Shown piece by piece: positions 17,001 through 26,700 of a stretch of DNA of 46,451 bases (its first letter is position 1; every line of letters starts with the position of its first letter). The notes beneath the pieces were generated by a model. The model worked only from the letters and a program-made list of their open reading frames with translations, was not told where the DNA came from and ran no database searches. The stretch comes from a virus. Location: the IMG/VR virus record IMGVR_UViG_3300025151_000066, positions 1 through 46,451 of that record. One strand, written 5' to 3'. Made by a program: the position numbers and the translations under genes.

Positions 17001-18534
17001 ATTTGCTAGAGTATATCCTACTATTGAGTTTGATGGCTCTTGTGTTCCACAAGCACTAGGTAATGGAAATCAATATAGAGATTGGTCTCATGCTATTGTA
17101 TTCCCTGTTGAGTCTAAATATAACTACAGATTAACTTATAAAGACGAAGCTAACGGAGTTCCCGTTTGGTCTAGTACAGGAACAGCATCTGGCGCAACTA
17201 TTGCAGGAGACAGCGGAGAGCCTAACTATAACTCATACGCTATCAGTGGTTTACATGAATCAACTCAAGAAACTTGTCCAGATAAATTAGAAAACTTCCA
17301 ATATCAATTAGCTTTAAACTATAGCGACAGAGTAAGGTCTTTTGCGCCTAAACCTGTTGATTATGTGGAGATTACAGACAATCCTACTAGATGGCATTGG
17401 TCTAACAACAAGTTAACTAGAAATGCTAAAGTGGATGTATTCAGACAATTTGAAGAACTATCTAACTTTGACTTAGACTCTAACCACGGAGAAATTGCAG
17501 GTAACGCACTATTGTTTGATTATATATACTCAGTACAGGAAAGAGCAGTAGGAAGGCTTAGAATATCGGAAAGAGCTGTTCTTTCAGACCCTAATGCAGG
17601 TAACTTGCTTCTAGGAGAAGGAGGTATAATGGATGGTATTCAATATATATCAACTACATTTGGTACTCAACACAGAGACAGTGTAGTATCTTCTGATAGA
17701 AACTTTTACTTTGTTGATGCTAAGATGAGAAAGATTCTTAGGTTTGGTCAAGATGGACTAGACTATTTATCTGACTCTAAAGGAATACATACGTTTATAG
17801 AGCCTTATTTAGATTTATTAAGTAAGCCTAATACAGATAGAATAACTAACGGAATAGGTATAGTTGCTGCTTTTGATTACGGAAACAATGATGTAATCTT
17901 TACTATTAAGGATGGTATTAATGGTAACATTAGTGAATACAAGAAAGGCGGTAGTCCTAACTTATCTAGATTCTCAGGAGCATTAACAGTTGCTTATAAT
18001 GAGTTACTAGGTGCTATACATGGTACATTTACTTTCTATCCCTCTGTGTACTTTAGAAACGGTTCTAGATTGTATTCAAACAATAATGACGGTAAGGGTA
18101 ACTTGTACCTTTACAATGAAGGACAAAGAGGTGTTTACTTTGATGAAGATTATTACTCTGTTCTTAAGTTAAATATTAACGAGTACGGTTCTTTAGTTAA
18201 GAAGTTTGACAACTCTATATGGAATGTTAATGAAGATGCTTTAGCTAATATCGAAGAGGTATATGCTGAAACAGAGGGGGTTAGACACACATATAGTGTA
18301 CTAAGCGATGAGATAGTAAACGTAAGTGGTTATCAAAATAATGTATTAGGAAACAATAGAGCTAAGTATAGACAAGGATTACTTAGATTTCCTTTAAGAG
18401 AAAGGTCTTCTGGTAAACCTAGATTAAGTGGAAAGTCTTCTGAAATGCAACTTAAAATTGATAATTCAGTAGGTAATAATAAGTTTAGTTTGACAAGTAT
18501 TGATACTCTTGTTAGATTACATAGTAGAAAATAA
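14089..18534 (+). CDS. Large tail nozzle/stabilisation-like protein
   Basis: 1481 residues. The N-terminus (MSERITNSFEGGMASDLDDK, then NTYELSVNGRLIYNEDG) is one I associate with the large tail protein of Bacteroidota podoviruses, which begins by naming a small glycine turn and continues as repeated beta blades. The bulk is beta-rich with many Tyr, Asn, Asp and Gly residues and no membrane segments; a propeller-like tail nozzle equivalent to T7 gp12 is a reasonable model. It lies directly after the adaptor gene and before the ejection proteins, the usual podovirus order. Fine structure cannot be seen from sequence. Confidence 0.7.
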   Translation: MSERITNSFEGGMASDLDDKIKATNTYELSVNGRLIYNEDGSLSWENAKGNKYSVSNYDDRYKTVGVCEFENVVIVFSKYTNGATTYDEIGYITFNFDGFGVYRILHNDTTDTLNKELNFSLDHPIQAVPFKESDELIRAYFTDDFNEPRVFTFKLKDDGTFDTYEAITTSEFYMNLVPDFSMGEIEYRGLTDGSLRTGIYQYSYRLKTLDGYQTPWIPITFPIVVTGRKALENNERYGMKDVDVVGATGTVIQVNNIDTRYNEIEIAYVHTIEETGVKEAGIFYDSLINGQSQINTQHVSVENIQPIEVTELADLKDVIKKARTLQIKDNRLWFGNTEGKATFSIPDDVLDNFYVEPEFRGLPTDFYARRPYGRVSDINGFQAVKTELGTVPTFQRSYEKHGLSDTYAVKERLIGDSSNKGIDDYYNYQGSQVCHSFTGYFRGETYRFAVVFFDKKGYPFFAKHLADVRMPHNTHGIYQSDINDLYGGGDTEVRNYLNKLTATRVKDDGTTQYKEVEVGHMGAIPTETNADYSAEALVTSDGDRRLFGQSLLRHGGQASVESKYHIAHNAPVNASNIYRATDLPFNNPNDIGTTSQRTVTNTYTSNDLAFTRIMGLRFGGIDLSVEIDGTPLYDLISGLMIVRADRVGADEQIKDTGIVVNCQDAGSNVDGKKKAWVHSNPVLGGANASKNKTSFVSRDDGGDAVKTVDLSPHVYTFDGVNHKISGEAPEFKAGLSKLRVEYICDVSNPFFSSNADEGYRALATQAIQERHYISKNLNTYNTRVLTQDVNNRWIRGNKLTDITKIGEITNGGNNYGYFDDYLVGTEAWVGLVQGDNLPVDSLDFDTAYKGSLGGIGSNVDDDRWYRGRYNSDSLLLTAATPYLSAFGQIQGSGGSVDLNQHLSFYVASIVEPNSSPYGGAKLETVQNTRFHTTGHFLAITDQLKDDIKNGGYLLNEMEVWGGDCYLDLFSFARVYPTIEFDGSCVPQALGNGNQYRDWSHAIVFPVESKYNYRLTYKDEANGVPVWSSTGTASGATIAGDSGEPNYNSYAISGLHESTQETCPDKLENFQYQLALNYSDRVRSFAPKPVDYVEITDNPTRWHWSNNKLTRNAKVDVFRQFEELSNFDLDSNHGEIAGNALLFDYIYSVQERAVGRLRISERAVLSDPNAGNLLLGEGGIMDGIQYISTTFGTQHRDSVVSSDRNFYFVDAKMRKILRFGQDGLDYLSDSKGIHTFIEPYLDLLSKPNTDRITNGIGIVAAFDYGNNDVIFTIKDGINGNISEYKKGGSPNLSRFSGALTVAYNELLGAIHGTFTFYPSVYFRNGSRLYSNNNDGKGNLYLYNEGQRGVYFDEDYYSVLKLNINEYGSLVKKFDNSIWNVNEDALANIEEVYAETEGVRHTYSVLSDEIVNVSGYQNNVLGNNRAKYRQGLLRFPLRERSSGKPRLSGKSSEMQLKIDNSVGNNKFSLTSIDTLVRLHSRK

Positions 18535-18559
18535 GTATCTTTAATAAAACTTTTAATAA

Positions 18560-21500
18560 ATGGCTACTTTTAGAAGTTCACAAGAAATAAATAGACAGTT
18601 ACCAACCCAATATGCTCAAAGAAAAAAAGCTACAGGGATGCAAGTTTTTGCTAATTGGGCTACTGGTTTAGACAGATTTGGTAGAAAGAAAGACACTAAT
18701 ATATTAGGAGATGTTGCTAGAGGTGTTGTAAACATGGCAACACTAGGTGGTCTTCAAATGGCGACTAGAAAATATTATAGAGGTTCAGCAGGTGGAGTAG
18801 GTGCTATTCAAGCAGCAAATCAAGCTCAAGGTAAGGCTTATGTAGATTTAGCTCTTACTGCTGCTACACTAGGAACAGGAGCATTAGCAGGAAAGTTAGG
18901 TACTGAAGCAACAAAACAAGCAGGTAAACAAGGCATTAAGTCTGCAATAGGTAATGCTATACAACAAGGTAAAAACTTAGCTACTTCTTACCTAAGCGCT
19001 GATGGAACTAAAAACTTATCTAAAGACTTTGTTCAAAACTTAATAGCAAAAGGTGGAGATACTAAATTTATAGAGTTCGCTAAAGGTTGGGCTTTAGAAA
19101 ATAAAGACGAGCTTATTAAGAAAGGTGTAGACAAAGGATTAGAAAAAGCAAAAGAAGTTTACAAAGAGCAGTTTGGTAACGAACCAACTATGCAACCAAG
19201 AGGCGCACAGCAAGTTTTTGCAGGTTCAACTGATTACGATAGCTATTTAAACACTCCAAAGATTAATCCAGAGTACGTTAAAAAAGCTAGAAACATGAGA
19301 CAAGGAGCTAGGCAAAATGAAGATGGTTCTGTGTCTACCGTAAGGATGGCTTCGTCAGAAGCTGATGGTAAGTACTATGCTTTCCCTACATTGTTTCAAA
19401 AAGAAGATGGTTCTTGGTATGAGGTAGAAGACCCGTTTGCTGAGGCAAAGAAAAAAGGAGAGTTGTTTGAATTTGATACAGAAGATGAAGCTTCTTATTT
19501 TGCAGAAGGAGGTTGGAAACCAAAAGAAATGAAAACAGGAGGTAAGATTCCTAATCATTACCCATCACATAAAGAAGGAGGCGTTATGGCAATAGATAAA
19601 AAGACAGGTAAGCCTGTAGCTGAAGTAGAAGGTGGAGAAGAAGTATTCTCTGTAAAAGACACTAAGAAGATGGAATCCTTTATGAAGAAAGGAGACACTA
19701 AAGGCTTAGGTAAATTTGTTAATGCTGTAATGAAAAAGCATAGAAAGAATCCTAGTCCAACTTATGCCGCGACTGGTGGTGTTATTGGATTAGCTGCTAA
19801 CCTTTTAGACATGATTTCTAAAGCTGAGTCTGAATCAACAGGAAACTATAATGCGATTGTTCATTCAAAAACAGGAGATTCTGGATTAACAGGAATGACT
19901 ATTGCTGAAGCAAGAAAAAAACATGGAGCTAAAGCAATAGGTAGGTATCAAATCATAGGAAGTACTATGGATGAATTAGTTGATAAGCTTGGTATAGACC
20001 CCAACACTTTTGTGCTTACAGAAGAAAATCAAGATAAATTAGGTTTAGCTTTATTAGAAAAAAGAGGTTTTAAAGATTTTGAGGCAGGAAAAATAACTAA
20101 AGAGCAATTTCAAAATAACTTAGCTCAAGAATGGGCAGGTCTTCCAACTACTTCTGGAAAATCTTACTATGAAGGAGATGAGCATGGAAACAAAGCTACT
20201 GTAACTTTAGACTATATAGACAAAGTATTGGCAAACGAAGGTGGTGAAAGCGATAAAAAAGAAGATGTAAGTTTTTTAACTACACTGAATCAAAGTATTA
20301 AAGAGGCAGGTAAAGGGTTTTCTGAACCTATAAATGAAAAACGTAAGCAAGTAGTTGAAAGAGAAGAGTCTATAAAAGAACTTGAAAAGAAGTGGAAAAA
20401 CTCTGAAGGTCTTGATGACGAAACAAAAGATAGAATTTACAAAGACTTACAAAACGAAAGACTTTCTAAGTTACTTTTACAAAAAGAAATACTTGACTTA
20501 AAAAAAGAAAGAAACGATAAAATAAACGAAGTATTTGATTTAGAAGAAAATAAATCAAAGCTTTTTGAAGAGTACGACAAGGGTAATATAACTGAAGAAG
20601 ATTATAAAAAAATTAGGTCTGAACTAAATCAGTTTTCTGAAAGAAACGCATTGTTTAATCAAAAGTATCAAGAGCTTACTGATAGATACGAAGCTCAAAA
20701 ACAAGCTAGATTCCCTTATGACAATGCTGCTGATTACGAAGCTCAAAACAGACTTAAAGAAGGAACTACTAAATACTTGACAGCAGAAGAAGCTGCTAGA
20801 AAAGATTCAGCAATGGCTGAAGAGCAAGGTCTTCCTGCTTTTACTGAAGAAGAAATTCAAGAAAGAATACAAGAGTATAAAGAAGAATACGGAGAACAAG
20901 GAGTACCTGCCGCAGGAGAAGCTGTAGGCACAAGACTTCCTACTGGCGAAGAAATTGAGGGGGGGTTAGCTCAAATGGGAGACTACACTCAAAGAACTGA
21001 ATTAGGCGTTGAGGGAGAAGCTAGTGAATACACTAAAGAAAAATCACGCTTTGTTGAAGGAACTAAAGACGACCCATTTAAAAAAGTTAAAAGAGAAATG
21101 GCTGTTCAAGGTCGTACTCCTGAAGAATTAGAAGGAGAAATGCAGTACCTAGAACAAGAGTTTAGCTCTGTAAATAACGTTCAAGATTACGATTATCTTA
21201 GTACTGTTTTAGATGAATACGCTCTTGCTGATGAAGCTTCTTTTGAGTTAGACAAAGAAGGTAAAGGAGACGGAACAGGACAAGAAGAAGAATACGTACC
21301 TGTAGATTCTGAATCAACACTAGAAGATGACTATAATCTTGGTAACGGTAATTTTGATAAAGAAACGTTTGATAATTACGTTAGAACAAAGAAAGAAGAA
21401 AGACAAGCTTTAGGTCTTGAAAACGTATATAATAAACTAGGTGGTTTAGACGCTGTATTACAAGCTACAGGAATGGCAGCAGCTTATAAGTTTGCTACAG

Positions 21501-22159
21501 CACCAATGCCTCAACAAAGAAAGTCTGATGCTTGGCAAGAGCAAATGGCTAGAATGAAGGATAGAACACAGTTAGGTTTAGACCCTGCTACTAAAACATT
21601 ATACCAAAGAAATGCAGAAAGAACTTATGCTTACGATGTTTCTAATATAGGTAGAGTGGCTAGTTCTGCAAATGCAGCATTAGGTTCTTTAGGTAGTGCT
21701 TCAGAAAGAAAGTATCAAGCAGATATGATGATGGCTGCACAAGATGCTTCTTTAAGAGAGGCTCATCAAGCTCAGTACATGAACGCTATGGAAAAGGATG
21801 AAGCCATGACTCAAGAGCATTGGTTAAGAAACGTTTATAACGAGGCTGACAGAAAAAGAGAACTCAAAGCAGGTCTTACAGGGCAGTTTGTAAGTAACCT
21901 TAGAGATAATTTAAAATACTATGAAGAATACATAGACCCTAGTTCTATGAGAAATCAGTATATGCAATCTATAATCTCAGAAACTCAAGCTAAAGAACAG
22001 TCACACCTAAGTTCGCAATACGCTCAATTAAGACAAACAGGTATGTCTGAGGAAAACGCTATAGCTAGAGTTTACGGAGAACAACAGTCTCAGCCTGAAT
22101 CAAAAGTAGAAACAGGGGTTTTTGGAGGACTTATTAATAACATATTTAATAAGAAATAA
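18560..22159 (+). CDS. Internal virion protein with lambda-R-like lysozyme domain
   Basis: 1199 residues. Residues about 60-170 are hydrophobic and Gly/Ala-rich. Residues about 235-315 are a phage module with STVRMASSEADGKYYAFPTLF and FDTEDEASYFAEGGWK. Residues 324-390 carry GGKIP...GGVM and a Lys-rich stretch. Residues about 412-560 resemble the lambda endolysin (GH104 lytic transglycosylase): AESESTGNYN (E423/E425 as catalytic candidates), AIGRYQIIGSTMDEL (459-473), then a segment with ENQDKLGLALLEKRG and WAGLP. The remainder is a long Glu/Lys/Gln coiled coil. It probably cuts peptidoglycan during DNA entry and forms part of the ejection conduit. The gene lies next to two further internal proteins, like T7 gp14-16. 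Confidence 0.8.
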   Translation: MATFRSSQEINRQLPTQYAQRKKATGMQVFANWATGLDRFGRKKDTNILGDVARGVVNMATLGGLQMATRKYYRGSAGGVGAIQAANQAQGKAYVDLALTAATLGTGALAGKLGTEATKQAGKQGIKSAIGNAIQQGKNLATSYLSADGTKNLSKDFVQNLIAKGGDTKFIEFAKGWALENKDELIKKGVDKGLEKAKEVYKEQFGNEPTMQPRGAQQVFAGSTDYDSYLNTPKINPEYVKKARNMRQGARQNEDGSVSTVRMASSEADGKYYAFPTLFQKEDGSWYEVEDPFAEAKKKGELFEFDTEDEASYFAEGGWKPKEMKTGGKIPNHYPSHKEGGVMAIDKKTGKPVAEVEGGEEVFSVKDTKKMESFMKKGDTKGLGKFVNAVMKKHRKNPSPTYAATGGVIGLAANLLDMISKAESESTGNYNAIVHSKTGDSGLTGMTIAEARKKHGAKAIGRYQIIGSTMDELVDKLGIDPNTFVLTEENQDKLGLALLEKRGFKDFEAGKITKEQFQNNLAQEWAGLPTTSGKSYYEGDEHGNKATVTLDYIDKVLANEGGESDKKEDVSFLTTLNQSIKEAGKGFSEPINEKRKQVVEREESIKELEKKWKNSEGLDDETKDRIYKDLQNERLSKLLLQKEILDLKKERNDKINEVFDLEENKSKLFEEYDKGNITEEDYKKIRSELNQFSERNALFNQKYQELTDRYEAQKQARFPYDNAADYEAQNRLKEGTTKYLTAEEAARKDSAMAEEQGLPAFTEEEIQERIQEYKEEYGEQGVPAAGEAVGTRLPTGEEIEGGLAQMGDYTQRTELGVEGEASEYTKEKSRFVEGTKDDPFKKVKREMAVQGRTPEELEGEMQYLEQEFSSVNNVQDYDYLSTVLDEYALADEASFELDKEGKGDGTGQEEEYVPVDSESTLEDDYNLGNGNFDKETFDNYVRTKKEERQALGLENVYNKLGGLDAVLQATGMAAAYKFATAPMPQQRKSDAWQEQMARMKDRTQLGLDPATKTLYQRNAERTYAYDVSNIGRVASSANAALGSLGSASERKYQADMMMAAQDASLREAHQAQYMNAMEKDEAMTQEHWLRNVYNEADRKRELKAGLTGQFVSNLRDNLKYYEEYIDPSSMRNQYMQSIISETQAKEQSHLSSQYAQLRQTGMSEENAIARVYGEQQSQPESKVETGVFGGLINNIFNKK

Positions 22160-22160
22160 A

Positions 22161-23792
22161 ATGAGTAAATATTTAAACACCAATCTTTTTAACGCAATAG
22201 CTCAACAAAGCAAGTACGACCAAAAGGTCGCTATGAAAGAGCGTGAAATGGAGTATGCTTCTAGAATGGAGCAACGTGCTGAAAGACGTTTAAATGCTCA
22301 GTTAATGGCTCAAGAAACTGTCAATCAATCTTTAGAGCAATTAAACGAAAAGCTTCAAACAATGCACCCTAACGACTTAGCAAGGGTTAGGAATTTGGAA
22401 AAACAAGCAAGACAGTCTATATACCAAGGAATTAGAAATGCCAATGGAGACGTTAATCAATTCTTATTAGAAGGTGGTTTTAATACTATTAGAGAGTATA
22501 AGCAAAATGTTTTGCAGTCTGACGAAGTAGCAAGAGGTTTAAGAAATAAAGAGCAGTTTAATTTAATACAAGAAGCTTTATCAGATAATAAATTAGTACA
22601 TGATATGCCTGTTACTTTAACAACTAAAGACGGTAAGCAGGTTCAAAAGATGGTGTCTACTAAAGAAGCTATACAGCTTTTTAACGACAACATGATACAA
22701 GATATAAGTTTCACAGGTGCAGAAGAAAGAGTTGAGGTAAATTTAGAAGACTTTCAAGAAATTGTAAACCCAAACAATCCTTTTAGTAGCGCTCCTGTGT
22801 CTCAAGAAGCTTTTTATAATTACTTAGTTTCAAAAGGACAAGGAAGAGATGTTGCTAGACAAAGACTTAGTGAGTTTGAAACAGACCAATATGGAAACGT
22901 AAAAGGTGCTTTCTATGGAATGAAAAACGGAACTAATTATAGAAGTAATGGTGCTAGATGGAACAACTACAAAACTACTAAGGGAGGTACTTATAGTAAG
23001 AATTTACCTTATCTGAATGTATTTAATGAGTTTAACAATCTTACTTTGGCTAGACCAATGGAACAAACAGATTGGATTTACGATGAAGGTCATGGAAGAA
23101 TGACTATTGAAGAAAGAACAACTAATCCTGCTTTTCAAGATGCTATATCTTCTTTCTTTGGCTTACAAAAAAGCAATGTAGAAGGAAGTCCTTATGTTGG
23201 TTCTTTTCAAAATGCTGTTTCTATACAAAACTTAAGCAACGGAAAAGAGTTAGGTTTAACTGCTGACGAATATCAACTAGTTGGATTAGAGAATATAGTT
23301 GTAGCTACTGACCAAGAAACAGGAGAAACACAATATTTTCAACAAGCAAAAATTAGAATTTCTGAAGAAACAATGGAAGACAAGTTTGATGAGCCTTGGT
23401 GGGGAGGTACTTCTAAACTTTGGGGAGCTGTAACACAAGATGTTGAAGACGAATTAGGAGAGGGAAGGATTATAACAGTAGGTGTTAGTTTACCTTCAGA
23501 TGCTGTAAGTAGACAGTTAATTAGTGAAGAAGCTGCTGTAGAACAAGGCACTGTAGTAGGTGGAGCTTACCAACAAAACTATATGGGTTCTTATGTACAA
23601 GCAGACCCTAACTCAATGCAAAGACCTGAGGATATGATAATGGGCAATAATCAACAAATGGCAATGCAACAATCTTCAAATAATTTACTATTTTTAGAAC
23701 AGCAAAATTTGTTCAACCAAATGAAGCAACAAACAAACGCTTCCGACCAAGAAATATATAAAGCAATTCAAGAAATTTATAGAAATAAATAG
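22161..23792 (+). CDS. Internal virion (ejection) protein
   Basis: 543 residues from ATG 22161, one base after the previous stop. The longer frame from 22122 would overlap the upstream gene and is not preferred. The first 115 residues are a long amphipathic helix rich in Met, Gln, Arg and Glu. Then comes a mixed domain (about 120-420). The last 60 residues are Gln/Asn/Met-rich and low complexity. No enzymatic motif is visible. It lies between the lysozyme protein and the giant polyprotein, so it is most likely packaged in the head and ejected. Confidence 0.65.
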   Translation: MSKYLNTNLFNAIAQQSKYDQKVAMKEREMEYASRMEQRAERRLNAQLMAQETVNQSLEQLNEKLQTMHPNDLARVRNLEKQARQSIYQGIRNANGDVNQFLLEGGFNTIREYKQNVLQSDEVARGLRNKEQFNLIQEALSDNKLVHDMPVTLTTKDGKQVQKMVSTKEAIQLFNDNMIQDISFTGAEERVEVNLEDFQEIVNPNNPFSSAPVSQEAFYNYLVSKGQGRDVARQRLSEFETDQYGNVKGAFYGMKNGTNYRSNGARWNNYKTTKGGTYSKNLPYLNVFNEFNNLTLARPMEQTDWIYDEGHGRMTIEERTTNPAFQDAISSFFGLQKSNVEGSPYVGSFQNAVSIQNLSNGKELGLTADEYQLVGLENIVVATDQETGETQYFQQAKIRISEETMEDKFDEPWWGGTSKLWGAVTQDVEDELGEGRIITVGVSLPSDAVSRQLISEEAAVEQGTVVGGAYQQNYMGSYVQADPNSMQRPEDMIMGNNQQMAMQQSSNNLLFLEQQNLFNQMKQQTNASDQEIYKAIQEIYRNK

Positions 23793-23796
23793 CACT

Positions 23797-26700
23797 ATGG
23801 AAGAAAATTTCAACCCTATAGATGAAAGAACTAAAAATTTATTTCAAGAAACTTCAAAAGAAACACAAGGTTCAAGTCAGTCAGACTTAGTTTCTCTTGC
23901 GCAACAATTAAGAAGCGAGAACGCTCAAAAGCAAATGGAGAGCGGAATAACAGGAGATACACAAGTAACTACTGCAGGTAGTCCTTCTAGAGAATTTATT
24001 GAAGCTCAAGAAAAAGGATTTTCTGAAACACCATATTACGAAAGATACGGTGGTTCTGCATGGGGAGATTTTTACGATAGTGTTGTAAACGCAGGTATCA
24101 TAAGAACTGCTCGTGGTATAGCCGACATACCTGCCTATGTTAGTGCGTTGGCAATGAAAGACATGGGTCAACCTGTTTCAGGAAGTTGGGTAGAAGGTTG
24201 GATGCAAGGAACTAAAGATTGGGCTGATAGAAATGAAGGTTTTGTTTCTGCTATAGGTAATAAATCTTTTTTTGAAACTGGGGATATTCGTTCTTTATCA
24301 GCAGGTCTAGGACAAGGTATTGGCTCTATGATTCCAATGGTAGCAGCTATGGCAGCAACTGCAGCAACAGGTGGTGCAGCAGCACCATTAATAACAGGTG
24401 TTTCTACTGGTACTTTAGCCTCTGTTAGTGCTACTGCTATAAACATGATGCCCTCTTTAGTTGACGAAGGATTAGAAAACGGTTTGTCTCACGAACAGTC
24501 TATTAGCTTAGGTATGACTCTTGCACCTATAATAGGTATGATGGAAAAACTAGGTTTAGAAGCTGTTATTCAAGCAGGTCTTAAGCCTGTAACAGGTAAG
24601 GTTTCTAAAGAGGTTTTTAAAAGAAGTTTTCAGAATTTAGCTAAAAAAGGAGTTACAAAAGAGAACTTTAAAGACTCTGTTAAAGTAGCAATGGGAGAGA
24701 TTGCTGAAAACTATCAAAAAGAATTGATTGCTAAAGGTGTTTCTGGAGCTACAAGAAAAGCTATAGGTAAAGAGATAGGGTTAAGAACTAGAGATGTTGC
24801 TTCTAAGTTTGCAGAAGGTGCTATAGCAGAAGCAGGAATGGAATCTCTTCAGTCTTTAGTTGAAACAGCAGGTAAGGCTATGTTCGATAAATACGGAGCT
24901 AGTTACGGTGCTGAAGCAGGTAAAGGTAAGTTTGGTGTTGATTTCTTTAGTAAAGAAACATTCATGAACGCTCTTGAAGAAGGGTTTTATGGAGGTTTAA
25001 TAGGAGGTACTTTTTCTACTGGCGCTAGATTAAGCCAAGGAATGAAGAGAGAAACTATTTACAGTGCTTTAGATTCAGCTAAGAAAAGAGGAAAGCTAGA
25101 TGAAGAGTATGTTAAGATGAAAGAATCTATTAACAACTTAGCTACTAGAAACCAAAACAATCCAGAGTCAGAAAAAGAATTAGGAGACTTAAACAGAATA
25201 TTAGATAAGACTAAGCAAATGGTTGATGTTATGCCTGTGGAAATAAGCAGTCCAGACGCAAGACATCAAATATTCCAATTATCTAATATGTATGAGAGTT
25301 TAGTTGAAGAAGAAAAAACTCTTGACGTAGAAGGTACTTTACCTGCTATGGTTGATATTGTTAAAGCAAGAAGAAATAAATTAGAAAAAAGAAAAGCCTC
25401 TGTTAAACAAGCAATTAACGATATATACAATAGAAGACAGGCTGTTGATTTACAAGAAAAAGATATAAAAGGAAACAGAAAGTATTTTATCGAACAAATA
25501 GAAGAAGAGCTTCCTGCTACAATGCCTCCTGTTGATGACTATACAGACGTACCTTCTTTAACAGAGGAAGAAACATCTTTATTAAAGACAGAGTTAGACG
25601 ACGTTGCTACATATACACAAGACGAAGACATGTCTTATGTTAATGATTCTGCAGAACAAGTTCATAAAGACTTTTATGGAGAAGAAGCTTCATCTAGATT
25701 ACGTGGTATAGTTGATGACCTGTCAATGGATGAAGACCTTTACGAAGATGGATTTAACGTAAGAAAAGACTTAAATAAAAAACAAAGAGACGGCTTAGTT
25801 GATAAGCTAGTAACTGCTAGAAGGTCTGTCGTTGAAATGATGGAACAGACTGATGATGAAGCTGTTCAAACACAATTAAAGAACTTTGATAACTTATTAA
25901 GGTCTAAGATACAAGAAGCTAAAGCTTTAGACGTAATAGAAGATAAACAACTAGACGGAGTTAAAGCTATAGAAGGACAAAAACAACTAGATTCAAAACA
26001 AAAAAGAATAGGAGATGAGCAAGTTAAAAGCACAATTAAACCTTCACTTGATGACACAAGAACAAAGAAAGACACTCAAGCAACAGAAGGAACAACCAAA
26101 AGAACAGACGAAGGAACAACCGAAGGAAGGACTACTAAAAAGGATATTCAAAAGGTAGATAAGAAAGACTCTTCCCCTCAGCCAACCCCTGCGACCACTG
26201 ACAGTTTGAAGACTGCGAAGTCTAAGGGGAAGGCTGAAACCTTGACTAATGATGAAATTTTAGCATACGCTAGAGATGCTAAGACTCGTGATTTTAAAAG
26301 CGCTAGGCATGTAGACAATGCTTATAATAAGTATATTAATCCTAATCCTGCTGCTGTTAATGTAACTAACAAAGAGCAAATAGACGAGCTTAATAAGTTT
26401 TATGCTGAAACTACAGCAGAAGAAAGAGCAGAAATAGCTGAAGAAAATAAAGCTCAAAAAGAAAATACTTTAAGACTTAAAAAGGAAGCTGAAGAAAAGG
26501 CTAAAATTTCTGAAGAAGAAAAACTTAAAAAAGAAATAGAGGAAGCTGATAAAAAAGCAAGAGAGGCTGCTAAGAAACAACAAGAAGAAGTAGAAGATAC
26601 TGAGGTAGATGCAGAAGAAAACTTTGATTTTATAAGTGACGAAAGTATAGACAATACTGATGCACAAGCTTTTGCTGATTGGAATAGCAAGAAGTCTAAG

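Noticed and set aside
22122-22160. Upstream extension of the 543-residue protein to 22122
   Set aside because: It would overlap the end of the 1199-residue gene; ATG 22161 follows that stop by one base.
24168-24446. Minus-strand frames inside the giant gene, also at 27618-28043 and 33201-33473
   Set aside because: Antisense shadows of a continuous conserved coding frame, with no start context or family match.
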